From JAYEJW01 sp034716535 (GTDB lineage Bacteria > Pseudomonadota > Gammaproteobacteria > Chromatiales > Chromatiaceae): DNA of 8,306 bases. Under the pieces are notes generated by a model. It was not told where the DNA came from, did not search any database, and saw only the letters and a program-made list of their open reading frames with translations. Positions 1 to 6,582 of this stretch are shown in pieces. The stretch spans positions 1 to 8,306 of the forward strand of contig JAYEJW010000475.1 in NCBI GenBank assembly GCA_034716535.1, given 5' to 3'. The position numbers and the translations under genes are program-made. Every line of letters starts with the position of its first letter. The first letter of the stretch is position 1.

Positions 1-40
1 TGGCCGACCTTGAACTGGTAGGTGAAGGTCTGGCCAGACC
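1..40. repeat. Inverted fragment of copA with palindromic junction
   Basis: The reverse complement of bases 1-35 reads G-Q-T-F-T-Y-Q-F-K-V-G, exactly what a CopA protein should have just before the TGTYWYHSH that begins at base 38. The junction is the perfect 14-bp palindrome GGTCTGGCCAGACC (27-40). Flipping the segment between the GGCC at 2-5 and the GGCC at 32-35 restores an open frame. It may be a real small inversion or a fold-back artefact at a contig end. Confidence 0.8.
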
Positions 41-1519
41 GGCACCTACTGGTATCACAGCCACTCCGGTTTCCAGGAGCAGACCGGCCTGTACGGTGCA
101 ATCGTCATTGATCCTCGCAGACGAGATCCGTACGGCGCCGACCGTGACTACGTAGTGATGCTTTCGGACTGGACCGACGAGGATCCACAAAGCGTTTACT
201 CCAAGCTCAAGAAGCTCAGCCACTATTACAACCGCAACGAGCGCACGGTCGGGGACCTGATGCGGGATATCGATAGCAACGGAATCGCCGCTACCTGGAA
301 CGCACGTAAGATGTGGAACCAGATGCGTATGAGTGACCGGGACCTCTCCGACGTTACCGGCTACACCTACACCTTCCTGATGAACGGCCAGACGCCCGCT
401 GAAGGATGGATGGGGCTGTTCCGGCGCGGCGAGAAGGTACGGCTGCGCTTCATCAATGCGGCAGCCATGACCTTCTTCGACGTTCGTATCCCGGGGCTCA
501 GGATGAGGGTGATCGCGGCGGACGGCCAGGACGTGGAGCCGGTGTCGGTGGACGAGTTCCGCATCGGCGTGGCCGAGACCCTCGACGTCATCGTCGACCC
601 GAAGGCGGATCGGGCCTACAGCGTCTTCGCGCAGGCCATCGACCGCTCAGGCTACGCCCGCGGCACCCTGAGCCCCGATCCCTCGCTCAAGGCGCCTGCG
701 CCCCCCATGGACCCCCTGCCCATCCTGACCCACGCGGACATGGGCATGGATATGAGCAGTGGCGATCATGCCGGCCACGACATGAGCGCCATGAGCAAGA
801 ACGAGCATGCCGGTCACGACATGGGTGAAATGGGCAACGACGAGCACGCCGGCCACGACATGGGCACCATGGACCAGAGCCGGCACCAGACGCCCCGAGG
901 CTACGACGGTGGCGTCATGGACCACAGCGGTCACGACATGGGTGGCGGAAGCTCCTCTCCGTCTGGAATGGGCTCCGGGCGCGCCGGCTACGGCAGCAGC
1001 CGCCCGGTCGTCCACGCCAAGACCGAGTACGGCCCCCAGGTGGATATGCGTGCCGACGGCGCGCAATACCGCCTGGACGACCCCGGCGTGGGGCTGCGCA
1101 ACAACGGCCGCCGGGTGCTGACCTACGCCGATCTGCGTAACCGCCACAAGACGCCGGACCGCCGCGAGCCCGGCCGTGAGATCCAACTGCACCTCACCGG
1201 CAACATGAGCCGCTACATGTGGTCCGTCGACGGCGTCAAGTTCGCCGACGCCGAGCCCGTACGGCTCAGGTACGGGGAGCGGGTGCGCATTACGCTGGTC
1301 AACGACACCATGATGAATCACCCGATCCACCTGCACGGCATGTGGAGCGACCTGGAGACCGGCGACGGGAGACACATCCCGCGCAAGCACACGGTCGTGG
1401 TCCAGCCCGGGGCCAAGATCAGCTACCTGGTCACCGCAGATGCCAGGGGCGGCTGGGCCTACCATTGCCACCTGCTGTACCACATGCCGGGCATGTTCCG
1501 GAAAGTCGTCGTGAGCTGA
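32..1519 (+). CDS. copA: Copper resistance multicopper oxidase CopA/PcoA, 5' partial
   Basis: Periplasmic multicopper oxidase of the CopA/PcoA family, which is thought to oxidise Cu(I) and bind copper. Reading in frame from base 32 gives the family signature around YWYHSHSGFQEQ (50-82), which includes the first-domain HSH copper ligands, then VVMLSDWTDEDP (152-187). A His/Met-rich insert (about 737-950) repeats HAGHDM-like units. The C-terminal copper ligands are visible: HPIHLHG (1321-1341) and HCHLLYH (1465-1485), followed by PGM. The N-terminus (Tat signal, first HxHG motif) is missing: an in-frame TGA lies at 23-25 and bases 1-35 are inverted relative to the gene. A start at GTG 155 or ATG 158 would cut through the first cupredoxin domain, so it is not the native start. 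The stop is 9 nt before copB, and the two genes surely form an operon. The symbol copA here means the oxidase, not the ATPase. Confidence 0.95.
   Translation, partial: GQTGTYWYHSHSGFQEQTGLYGAIVIDPRRRDPYGADRDYVVMLSDWTDEDPQSVYSKLKKLSHYYNRNERTVGDLMRDIDSNGIAATWNARKMWNQMRMSDRDLSDVTGYTYTFLMNGQTPAEGWMGLFRRGEKVRLRFINAAAMTFFDVRIPGLRMRVIAADGQDVEPVSVDEFRIGVAETLDVIVDPKADRAYSVFAQAIDRSGYARGTLSPDPSLKAPAPPMDPLPILTHADMGMDMSSGDHAGHDMSAMSKNEHAGHDMGEMGNDEHAGHDMGTMDQSRHQTPRGYDGGVMDHSGHDMGGGSSSPSGMGSGRAGYGSSRPVVHAKTEYGPQVDMRADGAQYRLDDPGVGLRNNGRRVLTYADLRNRHKTPDRREPGREIQLHLTGNMSRYMWSVDGVKFADAEPVRLRYGERVRITLVNDTMMNHPIHLHGMWSDLETGDGRHIPRKHTVVVQPGAKISYLVTADARGGWAYHCHLLYHMPGMFRKVVVS
737..950 (+). repeat. 39-bp tandem repeat encoding His/Met-rich copper-binding units
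   Basis: Within the oxidase gene, H-A/S-G-H-D-M starts at 767, 806, 845 and 923. The spacing is 39, 39 and 78 bp, a strict 13-codon period. A diverged unit with a His codon at 884 fills the gap, so there are five units. The reading frame is kept throughout. The units are rich in His, Met, Asp and Gly, as expected for a disordered copper-binding loop. Confidence 0.85.
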
Positions 1520-1528
1520 GGAGGGAAG

Positions 1529-2230
1529 ATGAACAACAAGATTTTTCTCGTGCTGGGGTGCCTGCTCGTGTCCTCCGTGTCCTTCGCGGGCGCCGAGGAC
1601 GACCCCCTGCTGTTCAAGCTCATGATTGACAAGCTGGAGTGGCGAGCCGCGGACGGTCCGGACCCCTGGGTATGGGACGCGGACGCCTGGATCGGCACGG
1701 ATCTCAACAAGCTTTGGCTCAAGTCCGAAGGCGAGTACGCCGATGGCGCCACCGAGGCGGCCTATGGCGAGGTCTTTTACAGCCGCGCCATCGCCCCTTT
1801 TTGGGACTTGCAGGCCGGTTGGCGCCACGACTTCGAGCCCGCGCGGGACCGGGATTGGTTTGCCGTCGGGTTCAAGGGATTGGCGCCCTATTGGTTGGAA
1901 GTGGACGCCACCCTGTACGCGGGTGGCAACGGCACCGTCGCCGGGCGTCTGGACGCCGAGTACGAGTTCCTATTCACCCAGCGCCTGATCCTGTCTCCGG
2001 AGTTGGAGGCGAACTTCTACGGCAATGAGGACCCGGCGCGAGGGATCGGGTCCGGCATCTCGGACTTGGAGCTTGGGCTTCGCCTGCGCTACGAGATCCG
2101 CCGGGAGTTTGCGCCCTATATCGGCATCAACTGGGAGAAGAAATTCGGCGGAACGGCGGATTTCGCCCGGGAGGAGGGCGAGTCCACGAGCGACCTGCAG
2201 TTCGTCGTCGGCGTGCGGGCCTGGTTCTGA
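1529..2230 (+). CDS. copB: Copper resistance protein B (CopB/PcoB), outer membrane
   Basis: CopB/PcoB-family protein of 233 residues. The family is predicted to form an outer-membrane beta-barrel that binds or passes copper and works with CopA. A signal peptide is clear: NNK at the N-terminus, a hydrophobic stretch (residues 5-18) and a likely cut after SFA (residue 20). The mature part has alternating aromatic and polar strands (YGEVFYSRAIAPFWDLQAG, LAPYWLEVDATLYAG, APYIGINWEKKFG) and ends in Phe, as outer-membrane barrels do. The usual His/Met-rich region between the signal peptide and the barrel is absent, so the protein is at the short end of the family; metal binding may rest mainly on CopA. 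AGGAGG at 1519-1524 overlaps the copA stop and sets the start at ATG 1529. Confidence 0.93.
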   Translation: MNNKIFLVLGCLLVSSVSFAGAEDDPLLFKLMIDKLEWRAADGPDPWVWDADAWIGTDLNKLWLKSEGEYADGATEAAYGEVFYSRAIAPFWDLQAGWRHDFEPARDRDWFAVGFKGLAPYWLEVDATLYAGGNGTVAGRLDAEYEFLFTQRLILSPELEANFYGNEDPARGIGSGISDLELGLRLRYEIRREFAPYIGINWEKKFGGTADFAREEGESTSDLQFVVGVRAWF

Positions 2231-2244
2231 GGTGGGACGAGTCC

Positions 2245-2421
2245 GTGAGGCTGTCGGATGGAGCCGGTCGCAGGCTGGAGACGAACACGATCAGGTTGAA
2301 AATCGACGGCATGACCTGCATGCATTGCGCGAAAGCGGTTGTTCCGTCCGTGGAACATCTGTTCACATTTGCCCTCTCCCCGGCCCTCTCCCGAGCGGGA
2401 GAGGGAGATATGGAGCGCTAG
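2245..2421 (+). pseudogene. Truncated CopZ-like HMA copper chaperone remnant
   Basis: From GTG 2245 an open frame of 58 codons contains R-L-K-I-D-G-M-T-C-M-H-C-A-K-A-V (2293-2340), the first beta strand and GMTCxxC metal-binding loop of a heavy-metal-associated domain as in CopZ or MerP. Homology stops around 2345-2370. The frame then runs into the REP-like palindrome at 2371-2405 and ends at TAG 2419. The rest of an HMA domain (about 50 residues) is not found in the following 95 bp. It is probably a copper chaperone gene broken by a deletion or insertion next to a repeat. A short peptide keeping the Cys pair could still be made: AGGTGGG (2230-2236) precedes the GTG. Confidence 0.6.
2371..2406. 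repeat. REP-like palindromic repeat
   Basis: CCCTCTCCCG (2384-2393) and CGGGAGAGGG (2396-2405) form a perfect 10-bp stem with a 2-nt loop. A second CCCTCTCCCC copy lies just to the left (2372-2381). This pattern of doubled CCCTCTCCC plus its complement is a familiar extragenic repeat in many proteobacterial genomes. There is no T tract after the stem, so it is not a typical intrinsic terminator, although it could slow 3' decay of the copB message. Confidence 0.7.
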
Positions 2422-2451
2422 CGGGGGGTATTTTCACGGTAAAGTAGGAAA

Positions 2452-2520
2452 ATGAGCATCCGAGCCATCCAGGACCGGCGTCCGTACCCGCACCTGAGCT
2501 GCGCGGGAGATTTTCTATGA
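2452..2520 (+). CDS. Possible 22-codon leader ORF coupled to the copper ATPase
   Basis: ATG 2452 follows AGGAA (2446-2450) at a very short distance. The frame of 22 codons ends at TGA 2518-2520, overlapping the ATPase start ATG 2517 as ATGA, the usual sign of translational coupling. The peptide has one Cys and a Pro-Tyr-Pro-His stretch. I recognise no family. At this length chance is a real alternative. Confidence 0.25.
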   Translation: MSIRAIQDRRPYPHLSCAGDFL

Positions 2521-4967
2521 GCCAAGAACTGCGTATCGGCGTGGGCGGGATGAGCTGCGCGTCCTGTGTGGCGCGCGTGGAGCGGGCCATCGAACGCCAG
2601 CCGGGAGTGGAGTCCGCCGCGGTCAACCTGGCGGCGGAGACCGCGGTGGTGCGCTTTGACCAGGCGGAGATTCCGCAGCTGCTGGAGGCAGTGCGCGGCG
2701 CGGGCTACGAGCCGGTCGTGGAGACCGCCACCGTCGCCGTGGGCGGCATGACCTGCGCTTCCTGCGTAGCGCGGGTCGAGCGGGCCATCGCGGCCCTTCC
2801 CGGGGTGCTCGGGGCGACGGTAAACCTGAGCACGGAGTCCGCCACGGTCGAGCTCCTCCCCGATACCCTGAGCCGCGAGCGCATCGTCCAGGCCATCCGT
2901 GAGGCAGGATACGAGGCCGATGTCGGGGAGGCGGCGCCCGAGGAGGGAAGGGAGCGCCAGGCCCGGGAGCTGGCGGCGCTGAAGCGGGATCTCGTTCTCG
3001 CGGCCGCGCTGAGCGCCCCCCTGGTGCTCATCAGCATGACGCCCATGTTCCTCCCTGGTGCCGAATCGCTCATGCAGGGTCTGCTGCCGGCAACGGTCTG
3101 GCACTGGCTGGAGTTCCTGCTCGCCACCCCCGTGCTGCTGTGGGCGGGGAGGCGCTTCTTGGTCCATGGCTGGGCCGAGCTGAGCCATCTCGCACCCGGC
3201 ATGAACAGCCTGGTCATGATCGGCAGCTCCGCCGCCTACCTGTACTCCCTGCTTGCCCTGACCCTGCCCCGTCTGTTCCCGGAGGGCACCGCGAATCTCT
3301 ACTTCGAGGCCGCCGCGGTCATCGTTACCCTCATCCTGCTGGGCCGCTACCTGGAGGCCCTGGCCAAAGGGCGCACCTCCGAGGCCATCCGGCACCTGGT
3401 GCGCCTGCAGCCGAAATCAGCGCGAGTCGTGCGCCAGGACGGAGAGGCCGAAATCCCGGTCGAGGCGGTGGTCCCGGGGGACGTCATCGTGGTACGACCG
3501 GGCGAGCGCATCCCCGGGGACGGAGTCGTTGTGGACGGCCGCAGCTACGTGGACGAGTCCATGATCAGCGGCGAGCCGATCCCCGTGGGCAAGAAGCCCG
3601 GCGACGAGGTGGTCGGGGGCACGGTGAACCAGACCGGGTCCTTCCGCTACCGGGCGTCCCGGGTGGGGGCCGACACCGTGCTGGCCCAGATCATCCGTAT
3701 GGTGGAGGAGGCCCAGTCCGGAAAGCCGCCGATCCAGCGCCTGGCCGACCGCATCGCAGGCGTATTCGTCCCCATCGTCATGGTCGTGGCGCTCATCACC
3801 TTTGGGGTGTGGCTGGCGGTGGGGCCGGACCCGGCGCTCAGCTACGCCTTCGTTGCCGCCGTGAGCGTTCTGTTGATTGCCTGCCCCTGCGCCATGGGTC
3901 TGGCTACTCCGACCGCCATCATGGTGGGGACCGGGCGCGGCGCGGCCATGGGAACCCTGTTCCGCCGCGGTTCTGCGCTGGAGGGCCTGGCGCGGGTCGA
4001 CAGGGTGATTCTGGACAAGACTGGGACCATCACCGAGGGGAAGCCGGCGCTGACCGAGCTCAATGCCTATGGAATGACCGAATACGAGGCCCTGGCACTG
4101 GTCGCCGCGGTGGAGCGCTACAGCGAGCACCCGATCGCCGGGGCCATCGTCCAGGCGGCCCGGGGGCGGGGGCTCGACCCCGCCGAAGCACAAGATGTGG
4201 AGGCGATCCCCGGCTACGGCATCCTGGCTCGTGTCGATGGAATGACCGTCGCCGTCGGTGCCGGCCGCTTCATGGCGAAGTTGGGAATAGACACGAGCGC
4301 AGCCGCGGACCGGGTGGAGCAACTGGCCGCCCAGGGCGGGACCCCGGTGCTTGCCGCTGCGGATGAGAAGCTCGTCGCCCTGCTAGCCGTGGCGGACCCG
4401 CCCAAAGAAACCAGCCGGGGCGCGGTGGCGGCCATGCACGCCCTGGATCTGAAGCTGACCATGCTGACCGGCGACAACCGCCGCACCGCCGAGGCTGTGG
4501 CCCGCGCGGTGGGCATCGACCGGGTCGTGGCTGAGGTGCTGCCCGAGGCCAAGGCGGCGGAGGTCAAGCGGCTGCAGGAGGGCAGGTCACGGGTGGCCTT
4601 CGTCGGTGACGGCATCAACGACGCCCCGGCCCTCGCCCAAGCGGACGTGGGTATCGCGATTGGCACGGGCACCGACATCGCCATCGAGGCCGGCGAGGTG
4701 ATTCTCATGTCCGGCGAGCTGACCGGGGTCGCCAACGCCGTGGCACTGGCGCGGCGGACCTTGAAAATCATCCGGTTAAACTTTTTCTGGGCTTACGCCT
4801 ACAACGTCGCCCTGATTCCCCTGGCGGCGGGACTCTTCTACCCCCTGACCGGCTGGCTGCTCAACCCCATGCTCGCCGCCGCAGCCATGAGCGTATCGAG
4901 CCTGTTCGTGGTCACCAATAGCCTGCGGTTACGGCGGTTTCGGCCCCGCGCTGCACGCTCTGGCTGA
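2517..4967 (+). CDS. copA: Cu(I)-exporting P1B-type ATPase
   Basis: Inner-membrane ATPase of 816 residues that pumps Cu(I) out of the cytoplasm (also named copF or actP; it shares only the symbol with the oxidase upstream). Order: two N-terminal HMA domains with GMSCASC (11-17) and GMTCASC (77-83), four membrane helices before the actuator domain, SGEP (351-354, the TGE-type dephosphorylation loop), the CPC metal site in IACPCAMGLATP (454-465), the phosphorylated Asp 500 in DKTGTIT, the SEHP loop (536-539), TGDN (651-654) and GDGINDAP (697-704). The last two helices carry the Cu(I) subgroup residues YN (762-763) and MSVSS (791-795). Length and motifs are complete and intact. GGGAGA upstream supports ATG 2517. 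No CueR-type operator is visible, so it is probably read from the copper operon promoter. Confidence 0.97.
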   Translation: MSQELRIGVGGMSCASCVARVERAIERQPGVESAAVNLAAETAVVRFDQAEIPQLLEAVRGAGYEPVVETATVAVGGMTCASCVARVERAIAALPGVLGATVNLSTESATVELLPDTLSRERIVQAIREAGYEADVGEAAPEEGRERQARELAALKRDLVLAAALSAPLVLISMTPMFLPGAESLMQGLLPATVWHWLEFLLATPVLLWAGRRFLVHGWAELSHLAPGMNSLVMIGSSAAYLYSLLALTLPRLFPEGTANLYFEAAAVIVTLILLGRYLEALAKGRTSEAIRHLVRLQPKSARVVRQDGEAEIPVEAVVPGDVIVVRPGERIPGDGVVVDGRSYVDESMISGEPIPVGKKPGDEVVGGTVNQTGSFRYRASRVGADTVLAQIIRMVEEAQSGKPPIQRLADRIAGVFVPIVMVVALITFGVWLAVGPDPALSYAFVAAVSVLLIACPCAMGLATPTAIMVGTGRGAAMGTLFRRGSALEGLARVDRVILDKTGTITEGKPALTELNAYGMTEYEALALVAAVERYSEHPIAGAIVQAARGRGLDPAEAQDVEAIPGYGILARVDGMTVAVGAGRFMAKLGIDTSAAADRVEQLAAQGGTPVLAAADEKLVALLAVADPPKETSRGAVAAMHALDLKLTMLTGDNRRTAEAVARAVGIDRVVAEVLPEAKAAEVKRLQEGRSRVAFVGDGINDAPALAQADVGIAIGTGTDIAIEAGEVILMSGELTGVANAVALARRTLKIIRLNFFWAYAYNVALIPLAAGLFYPLTGWLLNPMLAAAAMSVSSLFVVTNSLRLRRFRPRAARSG

Positions 4968-4988
4968 AGCCCGAGGAGTAATCTAAGC

Positions 4989-5072
4989 ATGACGAACGAG
5001 GTTTCCGGGAAACGCGGTAACCGTGCCGTACCCTCTCTTGCTTCGCCGGCTGGAGGATCAACGGGACCATGA
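4989..5072 (+). CDS. Possible 27-codon leader ORF coupled to the methyltransferase
   Basis: ATG 4989 lies 10 nt after a strong GAGGAG (4973-4978). The 27-codon frame ends at TGA 5070-5072, overlapping the methyltransferase ATG 5069 as ATGA. The peptide is basic at first, then rich in Pro, Ser and Gly, with no family I recognise. Its codons include the palindrome GTTTCCGGGAAAC (5001-5013). Arguments for translation are the ribosome binding site and the stop/start overlap; the short length is the argument against. Confidence 0.3.
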   Translation: MTNEVSGKRGNRAVPSLASPAGGSTGP

Positions 5073-5743
5073 ACTGCTGTGCTCCGATCAACGCCGACAC
5101 CGGCAGAATCTTCTCGACCTTTGCCCGCCTGCATCGCTTGCGCTTTCGACTTCTTGGGTTCGAGACAACCCAGCGTCAGTTGATCGAGGGCATGAGGGAC
5201 GCAGGCTTGCAGGGGGCCGATTTGCTGGAGGTCGGCTGCGGACCGGGTTACCTCCACCGGGCCCTGCTTCGCTCAGGCGCCACACGGGCGACGGGCGTGG
5301 ATCTATCTGCAGGCATGCTTGCCATAGCGCGGGTCGAGGCGGAGGCGGACGGCCTGCATGAGCAGACCGACTATCTACACGGCGACTTCACGCAGATCGC
5401 GGACGAAGTGCCCGACGCCGATGTGGTGATCTTGGACAAGGTTGTCTGCTGCTACCCAGACTGGGAATCGCTCGTGGACCGTTCACTGGGCAAGACCCGT
5501 CGGCTCTACGCGTTGACCTTCCCGCGGGATCGAGTGTTGACCCGAGCCGGGATCCGCGCCATGCGCTGGGGTTTGGGTATCGTGAACTGTTGCTACCGAC
5601 CGTACATCCACGATCCCGCCGCAATCCAGGCGCGCATCGAGGCAAGCGGGTTCCGCAGGGTCTATGCGGCCCGCACAATGACGTGGCTGACCCAGGTCTA
5701 TGTTCGTGTTGAGCCAGGATGCCTGCCTGGGACATCCGTTTAG
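5069..5743 (+). CDS. Class I SAM-dependent methyltransferase
   Basis: Protein of 224 residues with a Rossmann-type SAM-binding fold. Motif I is LLEVGCGPG (52-60), the acidic motif II is TGVDLS (75-80), then HGDF (104-107) and the DADVVILDKVVCCYPD stretch (116-131). The MNCC start and the CCYPD motif are, from memory, shared by a family of uncharacterised methyltransferases sometimes labelled Mg-protoporphyrin O-methyltransferase-like; the substrate is unknown. There are three vicinal Cys pairs (3-4, 127-128, 174-175) plus C57 and C218. GGAGG (5052-5056) is 12 nt before the start. It follows the Cu ATPase by 101 nt on the same strand, so it is probably co-transcribed with the copper genes. A role in metal or metalloid modification is possible but not shown. 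Confidence 0.85.
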   Translation: MNCCAPINADTGRIFSTFARLHRLRFRLLGFETTQRQLIEGMRDAGLQGADLLEVGCGPGYLHRALLRSGATRATGVDLSAGMLAIARVEAEADGLHEQTDYLHGDFTQIADEVPDADVVILDKVVCCYPDWESLVDRSLGKTRRLYALTFPRDRVLTRAGIRAMRWGLGIVNCCYRPYIHDPAAIQARIEASGFRRVYAARTMTWLTQVYVRVEPGCLPGTSV

Positions 5744-5783
5744 GGAAGCGCCGATTCATGCCAGCCTAGAGTGATCAGCGCAC

Positions 5784-5813
5784 GGTATCCGAAAAACGCG
5801 GTTTCCGGATGCC
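5784..5813. terminator. Hairpin in gap between convergent genes
   Basis: GGTATCC (5784-5790) pairs with GGATGCC (5807-5813) with one G-T pair, and AAAC (5794-5797) pairs with GTTT (5801-5804) across a GCG loop. It lies 41 nt after the methyltransferase stop and is a plausible transcript end, but no clean T tract follows. A repeat-element origin is equally possible. Confidence 0.4.
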
Positions 5814-5871
5814 TTCATTTTCAGCGACTTGGCGGGGTTGAAAATGGCGGCGCATCCCTGCATCGCGGAAA
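5802..5871. repeat. Nested inverted repeat in convergent gap
   Basis: Three pairs of arms nest around one centre: TTTCCG (5802-5807) with CGGAAA (5866-5871), GGATGC (5807-5812) with GCATCC (5852-5857), and CATTTTCA (5816-5823) with TGAAAATG (5839-5846). The inner pair is a perfect 8-bp match. The element shares its left arm with the hairpin at 5784-5813, so only one structure could form at a time. It resembles a short non-coding repeat or MITE remnant; I cannot name the family. The rest of the gap (5872-5941) holds nothing else I can support. Confidence 0.5.
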
Positions 5872-5941
5872 CGCCGAATAGATTTGCGTTTCCTTCATCT
5901 TGAGCTCGTCTAGGGCCCGCTCGCCCCACATCACGCCGTGG

Positions 5942-6514
5942 TTACCGCATTTCGGACGAGGGGTCCTTTGGTTCCCAAGCGCGGGACTTGAACGTTTCGT
6001 CCAATGGCGTGTGGGCCATGTGATTGACGTAGTTGCTGAGCGTCTTCTGCGCCAAGATGGTTATGACTTCAAGGACATGGCGCTGATCGAAACCCGCAGC
6101 CTGAAAGTCCGCAAGATCCTCTTCCGGCACCCAGCCGCGGTGTTCCATCACCGAAAGCGTGAAGCCGCGCAGGGCATCGAGCCTCGGATCCGAGAGCGGG
6201 CGCTGTTCGCGCAACTCTGTGAGGATGGGCTCGGGCATCTGGGCCATATCCGCCAGCACCGAGTGAACGCCGACGCAGTAGGTGCACCCGTTCTCGGCAC
6301 TCACCGTGAGATAGACCACCTGTTGTTCGATCGGGGAGAGAATGCTGAGGGAAGCCACGGCCTCCGCCAAGCTCGCATAGGCCTTCAAGGTAGCGGGGGA
6401 CGCGGCGAAGACCGCGAACAGGTTCGGGACGGCGCCAAAGGTCTTTTCCGCCTGCTCGAGGATAGGCTGGGCGGCTTCCGGGGCCGTGGTCTTGGAATAG
6501 AGCTCGAATTTCAT
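5942..6514 (-). CDS. Carboxymuconolactone decarboxylase family protein (AhpD-like)
   Basis: All-helical CMD/AhpD-like protein of 190 residues. The redox motif is intact: E74, C77, C80 and H84 in AENGCTYCVGVHS, the ExxCxxCxxxH pattern that gives AhpD its disulfide and peroxidase-type activity. NLFAVFAASPATLKAY (31-46) and the C-terminal NYVNHMAHTPLD are also typical of the family. A longer frame starts at 6646, but it would read through the hairpin and overlap the end of dsrE2; the MKFELYSK start at 6514 has GGAG seven nt upstream and matches the family N-terminus. It is last in the leftward tetR-tusA-dsrE2 set, 68 nt after dsrE2 with a terminator-like hairpin between. Likely role: cytoplasmic thiol or peroxide chemistry; the true substrate is unknown. 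Confidence 0.88.
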   Translation of the reverse strand: MKFELYSKTTAPEAAQPILEQAEKTFGAVPNLFAVFAASPATLKAYASLAEAVASLSILSPIEQQVVYLTVSAENGCTYCVGVHSVLADMAQMPEPILTELREQRPLSDPRLDALRGFTLSVMEHRGWVPEEDLADFQAAGFDQRHVLEVITILAQKTLSNYVNHMAHTPLDETFKSRAWEPKDPSSEMR

Positions 6515-6557
6515 CGTCTTCTCCGGCAAATGTGGTTGCGACTTCTTCCCGGCGGCG

Positions 6558-6577
6558 AAAAGGGGGCCGGAGCCCCC
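6558..6577 (-). terminator. Intrinsic terminator or attenuator after dsrE2
   Basis: On the - strand GGGGGC (6577-6572), loop TCCG and GCCCCC (6567-6562) are followed by TTTT (6561-6558). It begins five bases past the dsrE2 stop. The stem is six G-C pairs and the T run is short, so it may be leaky and lower expression of the CMD gene rather than stop it. Confidence 0.6.
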
Positions 6578-6582
6578 CCGAA

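Noticed and set aside
647..1828. Long - strand open frame opposite copA/copB
   Set aside because: It is antisense to two clear genes, has a composition imposed by GC-rich codons (long His/Val/Gly runs opposite the His/Met repeats) and shows no family features.
2422..2516. CueR/MerR-type promoter in front of the ATPase
   Set aside because: I looked for the dyad in an elongated -35/-10 spacer and saw no convincing match; transcription from the upstream copper promoter is simpler.
2418..4366. Several long open frames (- strand 2418-3395, 3417-4322; + strand 3140-4366) over the copper ATPase
   Set aside because: All overlap the intact ATPase gene, whose motifs are complete; these are GC-rich shadows with Arg/Gly/Pro or Gly/His/Asp-rich sequence.
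5821..5931. 36-codon - strand frame just after the CMD gene, starting M-W-G-E-R-A-L-D-E-L
   Set aside because: It has no good ribosome binding site, its second half runs through the nested inverted repeat, and it matches nothing I know. Chance is likely, though the first 15 residues look protein-like.
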